DNA of 62,416 nt from Proteiniphilum sp. UBA1403 (GTDB lineage: Bacteria; Bacteroidota; Bacteroidia; Bacteroidales; Dysgonomonadaceae): NCBI GenBank assembly GCA_002305715.1, contig DBQD01000006.1:1-62416 (forward strand), given 5' to 3'. Shown one piece after another: positions 55,400-62,416 of the stretch. Position numbers and translations under genes: made by a program. The notes beneath the pieces were generated by a model. That model was given only the letters and a program-made list of their open reading frames with translations. It was not told the origin of the DNA and searched no databases. Position 1 is the first letter of the stretch. Every line of letters begins with the position of its first letter.

Positions 55400-56263
55400 T
55401 CAGACATGTTTTTCGGCATGGTAGGAAGAGCGTACAAGCGGACCACTTTCCACAAACGCAAACCCTTTCTCCAAGCCAATTCGTTTGTATACTTCAAACT
55501 GCTCAATGGATACATACTCCTTCACTGTCAGATGCTTCCGTGTTGGCTGCAGGTACTGTCCAATGGTGAGGATTTTGCAACCCACCTTCCGCAGGTCATC
55601 CATTGTCTCAATTATCTCATCGGGTGTTTCACCCAAGCCGACCATAATGCCCGATTTTGCTTTCACCTTCCCATGGTTTGCTATTGTCTCCAATGTTTTC
55701 AAACTCACATCGTATTTGGCGCGGCTCCTCACTTTGGGAGTCAAGCGTCGCACTGTTTCCATGTTGTGTGACACAATATTGGGTCCTGCATCAATCACCT
55801 GATTAATTAATTCCGCCACACCGTTGAAATCGGGTATCAGCGTCTCTATTGTCACGTGCGGACTCTTCTCTTTCACTCGCTGCACCGTCTTTGCCCATAG
55901 TGCAGCCCCCCCATCGGGCAGATCATCTCTGTCCACACTTGTCAGCACCACATGTCGTAGATTCATCTTCTCAATGGTTTCGGCAAGACGGTCGGGTTCG
56001 TCCCAATCAACTATCCCCTGTGGGCTTCCTGTTTTAACGTTACAGAATCTGCACGCCCTGGTACAAACATCACCCAGTATCATGAAGGTTGCTGTTCCCC
56101 TACCCCAGCACTCTGCCAAGTTGGGACACTTGCCGCTCACACAAATGGTATGTAGTTGCTTTCTCGCAATAATTTCTTTCACATCCAGGTACTCTTTTCC
56201 CTGTGGCAATGATATTTTCAGCCACTCTGGCTTTCTCATCATCAATTCTGGCTTCTTCTCCAT
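55400..56263 (-). CDS. lipA: Lipoyl synthase LipA
   Basis: A radical SAM enzyme that inserts two sulfur atoms into octanoyl groups to make lipoyl. The 287-residue protein carries the auxiliary-cluster cysteines in CVSGKCPNLAECW and the radical SAM triad in CTRACRFC. VKTGSP and the GLGET motif follow. The start MEKKPELM... is the first ATG; ATGs at codons 8 and 9 are also in frame. A promoter element lies about 110 bases upstream at 56371. Confidence 0.95.
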   Translation of the reverse strand: MEKKPELMMRKPEWLKISLPQGKEYLDVKEIIARKQLHTICVSGKCPNLAECWGRGTATFMILGDVCTRACRFCNVKTGSPQGIVDWDEPDRLAETIEKMNLRHVVLTSVDRDDLPDGGAALWAKTVQRVKEKSPHVTIETLIPDFNGVAELINQVIDAGPNIVSHNMETVRRLTPKVRSRAKYDVSLKTLETIANHGKVKAKSGIMVGLGETPDEIIETMDDLRKVGCKILTIGQYLQPTRKHLTVKEYVSIEQFEVYKRIGLEKGFAFVESGPLVRSSYHAEKHV

Positions 56264-56370
56264 AAACGATCTATTCTTAGATAATCATATCCAACTCTCC
56301 ATGTAACACATGCAACATGGTATGCATTGAATATAATATGTGCGTGATTTATTAAAATGTCAATACAGGA

Positions 56371-56378
56371 CAAATATA
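56371..56378 (-). promoter_or_regulatory. -7 promoter element for lipA-lipB
   Basis: On the minus strand this reads TATATTTG, about 107 bases before the lipA start codon. The distance is long, so it is a weaker call. Confidence 0.4.
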
Positions 56379-56518
56379 CAATTTTCTTTCTTCATTTCGG
56401 CTTCCTACTGAGCGGTTCGTTATAAAAACAGACAATGCTTGCAAACAGAGAGATAAAATGGAATGAGATCATAACTATTTTTAAACGGTTACTATCCTGT
56501 TTGTAACGGCAAAAACTT

Positions 56519-56526
56519 TATCTTTG
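56519..56526 (+). promoter_or_regulatory. -7 promoter element for tgt
   Basis: TATCTTTG followed by C, 27 bases before the proposed TTG start at 56554. An in-frame TTG at 56524 lies inside this element and so cannot be the translated start from this promoter. Confidence 0.65.
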
Positions 56527-56553
56527 CCCCCAAATCATTCGAAAAATATCAAA

Positions 56554-57684
56554 TTGAAATTTCAACTACAGCATACCGATCCAAAAACGAATGCCAGAGC
56601 CGGGTTGATCACTACAGACCATGGTGAAGTGCAAACTCCCGTTTTTATGCCTGTGGGCACCATTGGCAGCGTTAAGGCAGTTCACATTTCCGAACTGAAA
56701 GAAGACATAGGTGCTCAGATAATTTTGGGAAACACCTACCATCTTTATCTTCGTCCTGGACTTGATATTCTGCAGCATGCCGGTGGTCTTCATCGTTTTA
56801 ACAGCTGGAACAAACCAATGCTGACCGACAGCGGAGGGTTTCAAGTTTTCTCACTTACCGATAGTCGCAAGTTGACGGAGGAGGGAGCTGAGTTTCGATC
56901 GCACATCGACGGTTCACGTCACTTCTTTACACCAGAGAAGGTGATTGACATTGAGCGCATTATTGGTGCCGACATCATCATGGCTTTTGATGAATGTACA
57001 CCCGGTGATGCAGACTATGCTTATGCTAAGAAGTCGCTTGATCTTACCGAACGATGGCTCGATCGCTGCATTAAACGTTTTGATGAAACAACCTGTCCCT
57101 ACGGTCACAGCCAGGCACTCTTCCCCATTGTACAGGGATGTGTCTACCCCGATCTGCGACGTCGTGCAGCCGAAAACGTGGCTTCAAAAGGCGCAGACGG
57201 CAACGCCATTGGTGGTCTGGCTGTGGGTGAACCCACTGAGAAGATGTACGAGATGGTGGAGTTAGTGAATGAGATTCTGCCGAAAGACAAACCCCGTTAC
57301 CTGATGGGAGTGGGTAAGCCTGAGAATTTGCTGGAGGCCATTGCTCGCGGCGTTGACATGTTCGACTGCATCATGCCCACCCGCAACGGTCGCAACGGAC
57401 AAATCTTCACCAAACAGGGAGTGATGAACATGCGCAACGAAAAATGGAAGGATGACTTCTCCCCCATTGAAGAGGATGGCGCATCGTTTGTCGACACGCT
57501 TTACAGCAAGGCCTATCTGCGACACCTCATCAACGTAAACGAGATATTGGGTTTACAAATTGCATCGATACACAACCTGGCATTTTATGTATGGTTGGTT
57601 GAGGAAGCCCGCAGAAGAATCATTGCCGGCGACTTTTCAACCTGGATGCCGAAGATGCTTGAAAATGTCACAAGAAGATTATGA
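56554..57684 (+). CDS. tgt: tRNA-guanine transglycosylase (TTG start)
   Basis: Exchanges guanine-34 of GUN-anticodon tRNAs for the queuosine precursor preQ1. The 376-residue protein shows the family's TPVFMPVGT segment, LTDSGGFQVFSL (active-site Asp), the GGLAVGEP motif and YLMGVG. The catalytic Asp in FDCIMPTRNGR is present. There is no ATG at the N-terminus; homology places the start at TTG 56554, giving MKFQLQHTDPKTNARAGLIT. It overlaps the next gene by 4 bases (ATGA). The tail metal site has the usual cysteines only in part, which I could not check fully. Confidence 0.9.
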   Translation: MKFQLQHTDPKTNARAGLITTDHGEVQTPVFMPVGTIGSVKAVHISELKEDIGAQIILGNTYHLYLRPGLDILQHAGGLHRFNSWNKPMLTDSGGFQVFSLTDSRKLTEEGAEFRSHIDGSRHFFTPEKVIDIERIIGADIIMAFDECTPGDADYAYAKKSLDLTERWLDRCIKRFDETTCPYGHSQALFPIVQGCVYPDLRRRAAENVASKGADGNAIGGLAVGEPTEKMYEMVELVNEILPKDKPRYLMGVGKPENLLEAIARGVDMFDCIMPTRNGRNGQIFTKQGVMNMRNEKWKDDFSPIEEDGASFVDTLYSKAYLRHLINVNEILGLQIASIHNLAFYVWLVEEARRRIIAGDFSTWMPKMLENVTRRL

Positions 57685-58784
57685 AACAAGGAGACAATCT
57701 TTTGAGGATAAATCGTTTGGACTGGTACATCATTAAGAAGTTCCTTGGTACCTATATTTTCATGATCGTGTTAATCATCTCCATTGCGGTGGTGTTTGAC
57801 ATCAACGAAAAAATCGATAAGTTCATCACCCACAACGCATCGTTGCAGGATATCATTTTTGATTATTACCTCAACTTCATCCCCTATTACACCAATCTTT
57901 TCAGTCCTCTTTTCGTCTTCCTTGCCGTCATCTTTTTCACCTCCAAGATGGCACTCAATTCAGAGATCATTGCCATCCTCTCAAACGGCATCAGCTTCAC
58001 GCGCATGATGAAGCCCTATATGATTTCGGCACTTGTCATTGCGCTCTTCTCTTTTGTCTTTGGCAGTTACATAATTCCGCCTGCCAATGCCACTCGAATT
58101 AAATTTGAGCAGAACTACGTGGATCCACGTAAGAAGAAAACAGGCGATCGCGATATCCAATTTAAAGTGGCTCCGGGGGTTATTGTCTACTTTGGCAATT
58201 ACGACATGCAGACAAATACGGGCTACAACTTCTCAATTGATCATTTCGACAGCCTCCAACTGGTATCACGACTTACGGCTCACTCTATCCGTTACGACTC
58301 GGCCTATCATTGGACCATAAAAGATTACCAGATACGCGATTTTGATGGTTTGAAAGAAACCATCACCCAGGGCAGTTCCATCGACACCATGTTGCAGATT
58401 GTGCCGAACGACTTCATCATTGCCAACAGCGACCAGCAGATGATGACCTCTCCACAACTACGGAATCACGTAAAAAGCCAAAAGGAACGAGGCATGGGCA
58501 ACATCCAAGCGTTTCAGATTGAATACCATTCACGCATAGCATCCGTATTCTCAGCCTTTATCCTCACCCTTATCGGGGCAGCGCTCTCGGCACGTAAAGT
58601 AAAAGGGGGAATGGGGTTGAACATCGGTATCGGATTGGCGCTGAGTATGGCCTACATCCTATTTATGACTGTCAGTTCCACCTTCGCCGTGAAGGGAGGC
58701 ATGAGTCCGTTCATCGCCGCATGGATACCAAATTTCATCTTTATACTCATCGCGTTGTTTCTGTACAAGAGAGCGCCCAATTAA
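57681..58784 (+). CDS. LptF/LptG family permease
   Basis: A 367-residue inner-membrane protein of the YjgP/YjgQ family, which with LptB drives lipopolysaccharide export. It has N-terminal hydrophobic segments (about 15-130), a periplasmic beta domain (about 130-275) and three C-terminal segments (about 285-360, with FSAFILTLIGAALSARK). Its ATG overlaps the tgt stop (ATGA). The partner gene is not in this window, so I cannot say whether it is LptF or LptG. Confidence 0.9.
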   Translation: MKQGDNLLRINRLDWYIIKKFLGTYIFMIVLIISIAVVFDINEKIDKFITHNASLQDIIFDYYLNFIPYYTNLFSPLFVFLAVIFFTSKMALNSEIIAILSNGISFTRMMKPYMISALVIALFSFVFGSYIIPPANATRIKFEQNYVDPRKKKTGDRDIQFKVAPGVIVYFGNYDMQTNTGYNFSIDHFDSLQLVSRLTAHSIRYDSAYHWTIKDYQIRDFDGLKETITQGSSIDTMLQIVPNDFIIANSDQQMMTSPQLRNHVKSQKERGMGNIQAFQIEYHSRIASVFSAFILTLIGAALSARKVKGGMGLNIGIGLALSMAYILFMTVSSTFAVKGGMSPFIAAWIPNFIFILIALFLYKRAPN

Positions 58785-58825
58785 TAAAAAATTCGTGATC
58801 AACGATCAGCTAAAAATAGAAAGTT

Positions 58826-59635
58826 ATGAACCGAATTTTACTCTTTTTACTCTGTATCGTCTCTGCAGCAACTTTGCAGGCACAAAACCGTTATCCTGTC
58901 ATTGTGATTGAAACCAACTACGGCACCATGAAGGCTATGTTGTACGACGACACGCCACGGCATAGCGACCACTATCTGAAGTTAATCGAAGATGGATACT
59001 TCAACGGAACACTTTTTCACCGGGTAGTAAAAAACTTTGTGATTCAAGGGGGAGCACAAGACTCGCGCAACGCTCCGGCCGGCATACAAATTGGCAATGG
59101 CCGTACCGACATGGATTTGATGCCCGAGTTCCGGGAGAACAGGTTCCATAAAAAAGGAGCCCTCGCAGCTCCTAGAAGGGGAGACAATGAGAATCCGCAA
59201 AAGAAATCAGATGCCTCCCAGTTTTATATTGTTCACGGAAAGGAATATACCCAAGGTAGACTCGACACCATGGAGATGGCGGTAAATGTACCCATCAAGA
59301 ACCAAATAATCCGCACCCACTATTCACCGTATAAGGATGAGCTGGCCCGCTTGAAAGAGAGCAACCCGCGACAATTTAATGCGATGCTCGATTCCCTGTT
59401 GGGAGTGGTGGACTCACTCTATGCCGCGGCTCCGGGGAAATTCTTCCTGCCGGAAAGCTTGAAAGAGGCTTATACCCAACATGGAGGATTGCATCACTTG
59501 GATGGAGAATACACTGTTTTTGGGGAAGTGACGGAAGGATTGGAGGTGATTGATAAAATTGCAGCCCTGCAAGTTGATGGCAACAGTCGCCCCAAATCCG
59601 ATGCAAAAATCATTCGGGTCTATACGGGTAAATAG
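58826..59635 (+). CDS. Cyclophilin-type peptidyl-prolyl isomerase with insert
   Basis: A 269-residue secreted prolyl isomerase. The signal peptide ends near LQAQ; then come the cyclophilin motifs FHRVVKNFVIQGG and QFYIVHG, and the final strand YTVFGEVTEGLEVIDKI. Between QFYIVHG and YTVFG there are about 100 residues (roughly 140-235), longer than in a minimal cyclophilin, rich in charged helices. This insert probably packs beside the active site. It follows the LptF/G gene by about 40 bases. Confidence 0.9.
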   Translation: MNRILLFLLCIVSAATLQAQNRYPVIVIETNYGTMKAMLYDDTPRHSDHYLKLIEDGYFNGTLFHRVVKNFVIQGGAQDSRNAPAGIQIGNGRTDMDLMPEFRENRFHKKGALAAPRRGDNENPQKKSDASQFYIVHGKEYTQGRLDTMEMAVNVPIKNQIIRTHYSPYKDELARLKESNPRQFNAMLDSLLGVVDSLYAAAPGKFFLPESLKEAYTQHGGLHHLDGEYTVFGEVTEGLEVIDKIAALQVDGNSRPKSDAKIIRVYTGK

Positions 59636-59670
59636 CAGTATCTTTAATTTACATAAATTTTAAGTATTGT

Positions 59671-59701
59671 TTTGATCATATAATAAAAACACTTACATTT
59701 G
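59671..59701 (+). promoter_or_regulatory. Full-consensus Bacteroidetes promoter
   Basis: TTTG (59671-59674), 19 bases, then TACATTTG (59694-59701). This is an exact TTTG-N19-TAnnTTTG promoter, the best match in the window. It drives toward the small lipoprotein ATG at 59831 and leaves a leader of about 120 bases. Confidence 0.75.
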
Positions 59702-59830
59702 AAACCTAATGATTTAAAATCCATTATCTAATGGACAATTTCACAAAATAAATCTATTAAACCATGCGCGATAATACGCTATACATTTTTATCATAAATC
59801 ACATTTAATTAATATTAAATAGTTATTGCA

Positions 59831-60180
59831 ATGAAAAAATCTTTTTTTTAATAATTACAGTGTTGGTTATTTCTTCTATTGGAGGATGCCAGGATGAGGT
59901 TGTGTATGAGAACAAGAGCCCCGGAGAGAAAATAGGGGAGCAAATTATGGAATTGGCAAAGAAGAATAACACAAATCTAATGCGTTTTGCTAATGAATTA
60001 CCAGATTACACTATTTATCGCTTCGAAATAAATAGAGAGACCATTGCTGTCCATAAGGGTGATAGAATTGAGTATTACAACCTGAATTATGTACAGCATT
60101 TTAGCTTGGAACACGGTCCTAGTGGGTATTTTATTTCTGTCTGGTTTATTAACCCTTACGATAATGAAAGGAGATCATAA
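59831..60180 (+). pseudogene. Small lipoprotein, out of frame at a T8 tract
   Basis: The ATG at 59831 reads MKKSFF and stops at TAA (59849-59851) just after eight T (59842-59849). With nine T the frame would continue as MKKSFFLIITVLVISSIGGC and on through QDEVVYENK, a textbook lipoprotein signal with a cysteine, to the stop at 60180 (about 116 residues). As written, the only open start is a GTG at 59860, which would lose the signal. This may be phase variation by slipped-strand change of the T tract, a true pseudogene, or a sequencing error. The mature protein is not recognised. Confidence 0.7.
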
Positions 60181-60182
60181 TT

Positions 60183-60455
60183 ATGAAAACAAAAAATCTA
60201 TCAGTTTTATTATTTGGTGTTATTTTACTAATTGCCTGTCAACATTCGATTGACGAAAACCCAATATTTAGTGAATCTTTGGTTTTGCAAACACGAAGCA
60301 TTACACAAAGCGTATCTCCTTAATTCGACTGGGAAGACACAACAATCATCGCCTCTCCTTTTCATGGAAACATTCTTTTGCCTTGGTACAACACGGCAAG
60401 TGTTCAGTTACCTGATTTTATTTTGAAAGATTACAAGAATCAAATATTGATATAA
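60183..60455 (+). pseudogene. 5' fragment of a larger lipoprotein gene, with a nonsense codon
   Basis: The ATG at 60183 starts MKTKNLSVLLFGVILLIACQ, a lipoprotein signal with IAC lipobox, and runs to TAA at 60321-60323. Beyond that codon the same frame continues sensibly as FDWEDTTIIASPFHG and then a LPWYNTASVQLPDFILKDYK segment until TAA at 60453. So the first stop looks like a point mutation inside a once-longer coding frame. The remnant resembles, from memory, the N-terminal part of a Bacteroidales lipoprotein family whose members carry a DW...LP...ILxDYK pattern. That recognition is unverified. Confidence 0.6.
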
Positions 60456-60538
60456 GAGGAGGTATTAAACTAAATTCAGAAGGCTCAATTGTCACTAAAG
60501 GGAACTCAAACGAGTGGCTTGGAATAACAAGCAAAGTT

Positions 60539-61498
60539 TTGAACAACACCTCTCAAGGCGTAGGGAAAGTGGTGATGGATACAATTCAGAAGAAAATCAA
60601 TAATCTGGAGATGCTTCCTAAAATTGGGGCCTCGGCAGCACTTGCTTTTGCGAGTGGAGGCGTCTCGGAAGCCGTTAGGTTAGGAATAAATCTGCTTGCT
60701 GGTTCTTTCTTCGGGAAAATGGGTAATCCCACAACTACCATGCAGGATTTACGATTTAAAACTAATGGAACTGCCGATTTTACAGGTAGTATGACTACCA
60801 TCTCTGGTAGCGAAATAACACCTATTGGCAACATGGTTGTACCCGGGACTCCGATCATTTCAACCGATCATTTTTTGCCTTCTTTCGAAGAACCGCTAGG
60901 TGCTTGGAACTTACAAAAGCAACCTGTTATAAAAATGGGTGATATGAATCAATGGCAGTTTGCTCGTGATTTAGGAGGAGGTATAGGTGAGTATAATTAT
61001 CTCTATCGGACTGTTTATTTAGATAATATTCAACTGGTTATTAATCCTGCCATAGAAAATAAGATAGAGAGATATGAAATCTCCTCTGAAATTGTCAATT
61101 ACCCAATATTTAATGGACGAACGGATTGGAGAGAAGGATATGGAGGTAGCACCACCCTTCCACAAATCGGTGGTGATTTAGTCTATAATGATTTCAGTAC
61201 TCAAATTTTACGAACACCTCATGTAATTCCTTACAAACAAAACCGCAGCTCTTCTTATGTATTTATCGGCGACAAATGTGTATACTCTCCAAATTTAGAA
61301 CATGAAACAAGTATCATGAATGGAAACTATGTGGTAAAAGTAACGGTTATTATTTATCCGAAACAACCCTATAACACCGCTCCAATTGTGACGACAAGAA
61401 GTTATTTGCCGAAATACGAAATTGTGGAAGAATATGAAAGAGCCATGAGTTCACTTAGACCCGGGGATGAACCTTTCAGCATCGTAGATGATATGTAA
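60539..61498 (+). pseudogene. 3' fragment of the same broken lipoprotein gene
   Basis: From about 60416 a second frame is open to 61498. It reads SNIDIRGGIKLNSEGSIVTK and on to a helical hydrophobic part (LEMLPKIGASAALAFASGGV) and a beta-rich C-terminus. The first start-like codon is TTG at 60539, giving 319 residues. Frame and sense continue from the 5' fragment only if part of the gene is missing around 60437-60455, so an internal deletion with frame change is likely. It has no signal peptide of its own. The family was not confirmed. Confidence 0.6.
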
Positions 61499-61569
61499 AC
61501 TTCGGTTCTTTCTGTTTCACTGATCAATGGATAATTTTCATACTATTTTCTCATTATACAATCAAATAA

Positions 61570-62343
61570 TTATTCAATATTTTTTCGAACCCCTTCGAGG
61601 AATTTCTTCATTCCCTCGCTATCTTTCTGTTCCACAATAGCCAGCAACTCTTTGAGTTTCTCCCGTATATGGACGAGTTGACCCGGCGTGTAGGGGTTAA
61701 ATAAAATCTCACTCAGCAGAAAATCATCTTCCGAGAGCAACCCCTGTGCAATTTGCATGTGCTTTTTAAACGTCGTTCCCGGCGCGTCCTGATGTTTCAT
61801 CACCGAAGCAAACACCAAAGTAGAGGCAAAGGGAATGGAGAGAGAGTAGGCAATGGTCTCATCATGCTCCCGAAAGGTATATTCAAATACATTGAGTTTA
61901 AGATGACGATAGAGATCGCGGAAAAAGACTTTCCCTAAGTGCGAGGACTCCGAGATGATGATGGCACTCTGCGTACTCAGGTCGCTCAAACTCGCAAAGG
62001 TCGGCCCAAACATGGGATGGGTAGAGACATAAGGGCGCGTACGCTCTTTGTAAAAGTCCTCGAGTCCGGTCTTCACTGAAGCTATGTCACTCAGAATACA
62101 GGTCGCCGGCAGATAGGGCAGCACCGACTCAAAGGCTGGGATGGTATACTTGAGTGTTGCGGCATTGATGACCAGTTCCGGTTCAAACGCCTCCACCTCC
62201 GCAGGGTTGGTCATACGCTGTGTATTGTAGATAAACCGTAGCTTCTTGGGATCACGATCCAGCACCGCCACCTCGTGATCGAAACTGAGCACATCGGCAA
62301 AGAAGGAGCCCATTTTGCCGGCTCCCAATATCAATATTTTCAT
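61570..62343 (-). CDS. tyrA: Prephenate dehydrogenase
   Basis: Oxidatively decarboxylates prephenate to 4-hydroxyphenylpyruvate in tyrosine synthesis. The 257-residue protein has the NAD-binding start MKILILGAGKMG and the SDIASVK and STHPMFGP motifs typical of TyrA; the later part is helical. The start is 4 bases from the stop of the upstream chorismate-mutase-type gene, so the two are coupled. Confidence 0.92.
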   Translation of the reverse strand: MKILILGAGKMGSFFADVLSFDHEVAVLDRDPKKLRFIYNTQRMTNPAEVEAFEPELVINAATLKYTIPAFESVLPYLPATCILSDIASVKTGLEDFYKERTRPYVSTHPMFGPTFASLSDLSTQSAIIISESSHLGKVFFRDLYRHLKLNVFEYTFREHDETIAYSLSIPFASTLVFASVMKHQDAPGTTFKKHMQIAQGLLSEDDFLLSEILFNPYTPGQLVHIREKLKELLAIVEQKDSEGMKKFLEGVRKNIE

Positions 62344-62347
62344 ATAC

Positions 62348-62416
62348 TCAGTTATTCGATTGATTTTTTGCCCGTTCCATCACCACCATTTGCTGGCGCA
62401 CCGATTCGGAGTGGAT
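62348..62416 (-). CDS. C-terminal end of a chorismate-mutase-type protein, cut by the window edge
   Basis: The minus strand carries a 22-codon open end (IHSESVRQQMVVMERAKNQS...) that stops at 62348. The pattern IHxESxRQQ is that of the last helix of AroQ chorismate mutases, which in Bacteroidetes are often fused to DAHP synthase. Placement just upstream of tyrA supports this. The rest lies outside the window. Confidence 0.65.
   Translation of the reverse strand: MHSESVRQQMVVMERAKNQSNN

Noticed and set aside
54634..55569. 311-codon plus-strand frame
   Set aside because: Antisense shadow across lipB and the end of lipA.
60232..60426. 64-codon plus-strand frame inside the broken lipoprotein
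   Set aside because: It is out of frame with the coherent coding sense of the fragment (frame of 60183) and has no start signal; it exists only because the real frame is broken.
1..62416. CRISPR arrays, insertion sequences, prophage genes, rRNA genes, known riboswitches
   Set aside because: I looked for regularly spaced repeats, transposase/integrase motifs, phage structural genes and typical riboswitch leaders and saw none.

Overview
This window looks like a chromosomal stretch of a Bacteroidales bacterium, possibly from the Dysgonomonadaceae/Porphyromonadaceae side. The placement is inferred from gene content: NigD-like, DUF6242, DUF6089 and DUF4294 proteins, a long (~308 aa) NusB, a complete Bat (Bacteroides aerotolerance) operon, BamA followed by two OmpH/Skp proteins, and many matches to the Bacteroidetes -7 promoter element TAnnTTTG. 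No sequence search was possible, so the genus is not established. Most genes are housekeeping genes with clear family motifs. I saw no phage, insertion sequence, CRISPR array, rRNA operon or defence island.

Layout. 1-74: the 3' end of a tRNA and its terminator. 298-2028: a secreted protein made of two tandem alpha/beta-hydrolase domains. 2092-5744 (-): recQ and recJ. 5999-8908 (+): mnmA, a small outer-membrane protein and hflX. 8943-10990 (-): an aspartate kinase and maf. 11073-11783 (+): a comB-like phosphatase. 11810-15411 (-): an S4 RNA-binding protein, pth, rplY and a GH20 hexosaminidase. 15882-19006 (+): nusB, yajC, ybbR, coaE and a winged-helix protein. 19074-21216 (+): an FAD/Fe-S oxidase gene that has lost its FAD-binding N-terminal part. 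21235-26745 (-): yitT-like, leuS and an acyl-CoA ligase. 26961-32094 (+): a DUF4294 protein, a SulP transporter, a YgiQ radical-SAM protein and a NigD-like lipoprotein. 32241-35427 (-): an SRPBCC protein, pyrE, comF, recX and prmC, divergent from ribD at 35477.

36630-43550 (+) is an envelope-biogenesis block: a DUF6242 lipoprotein, a DUF6089 protein, uppS, bamA and two ompH genes. 43621-45975 (-) holds a DUF2007-Usp-Usp fusion, a small HTH protein and a PAP2 phosphatase. 46048-54508 (-) is the Bat operon: moxR, DUF58, a membrane protein, batA, batB, batC, batD, batE. Its products are expected to form a MoxR AAA+ / VWA-domain / TPR chaperone-like system at the inner membrane and periplasm. 54652-56263 (-) is lipA-lipB. 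56554-59635 (+) is tgt (TTG start), an LptF/G permease and a cyclophilin. 59671-61498 is a decaying or variable lipoprotein locus behind a full-consensus promoter: one small lipoprotein is out of frame at a T8 tract, and a larger one carries a nonsense codon and an internal deletion. 61570-62416 (-) is tyrA with the end of a chorismate-mutase-type gene.

The most unusual points are the deleted oxidase with two palindromes in its leader, the broken lipoprotein pair, a 30-residue Gly/Tyr stretch in BamA, three genes whose -7 element lies so close to the start codon that the mRNA may be leaderless, an exact-period 11-bp tandem repeat, and several domain duplications, fusions or insertions. I did not find a clearly new multi-gene system.
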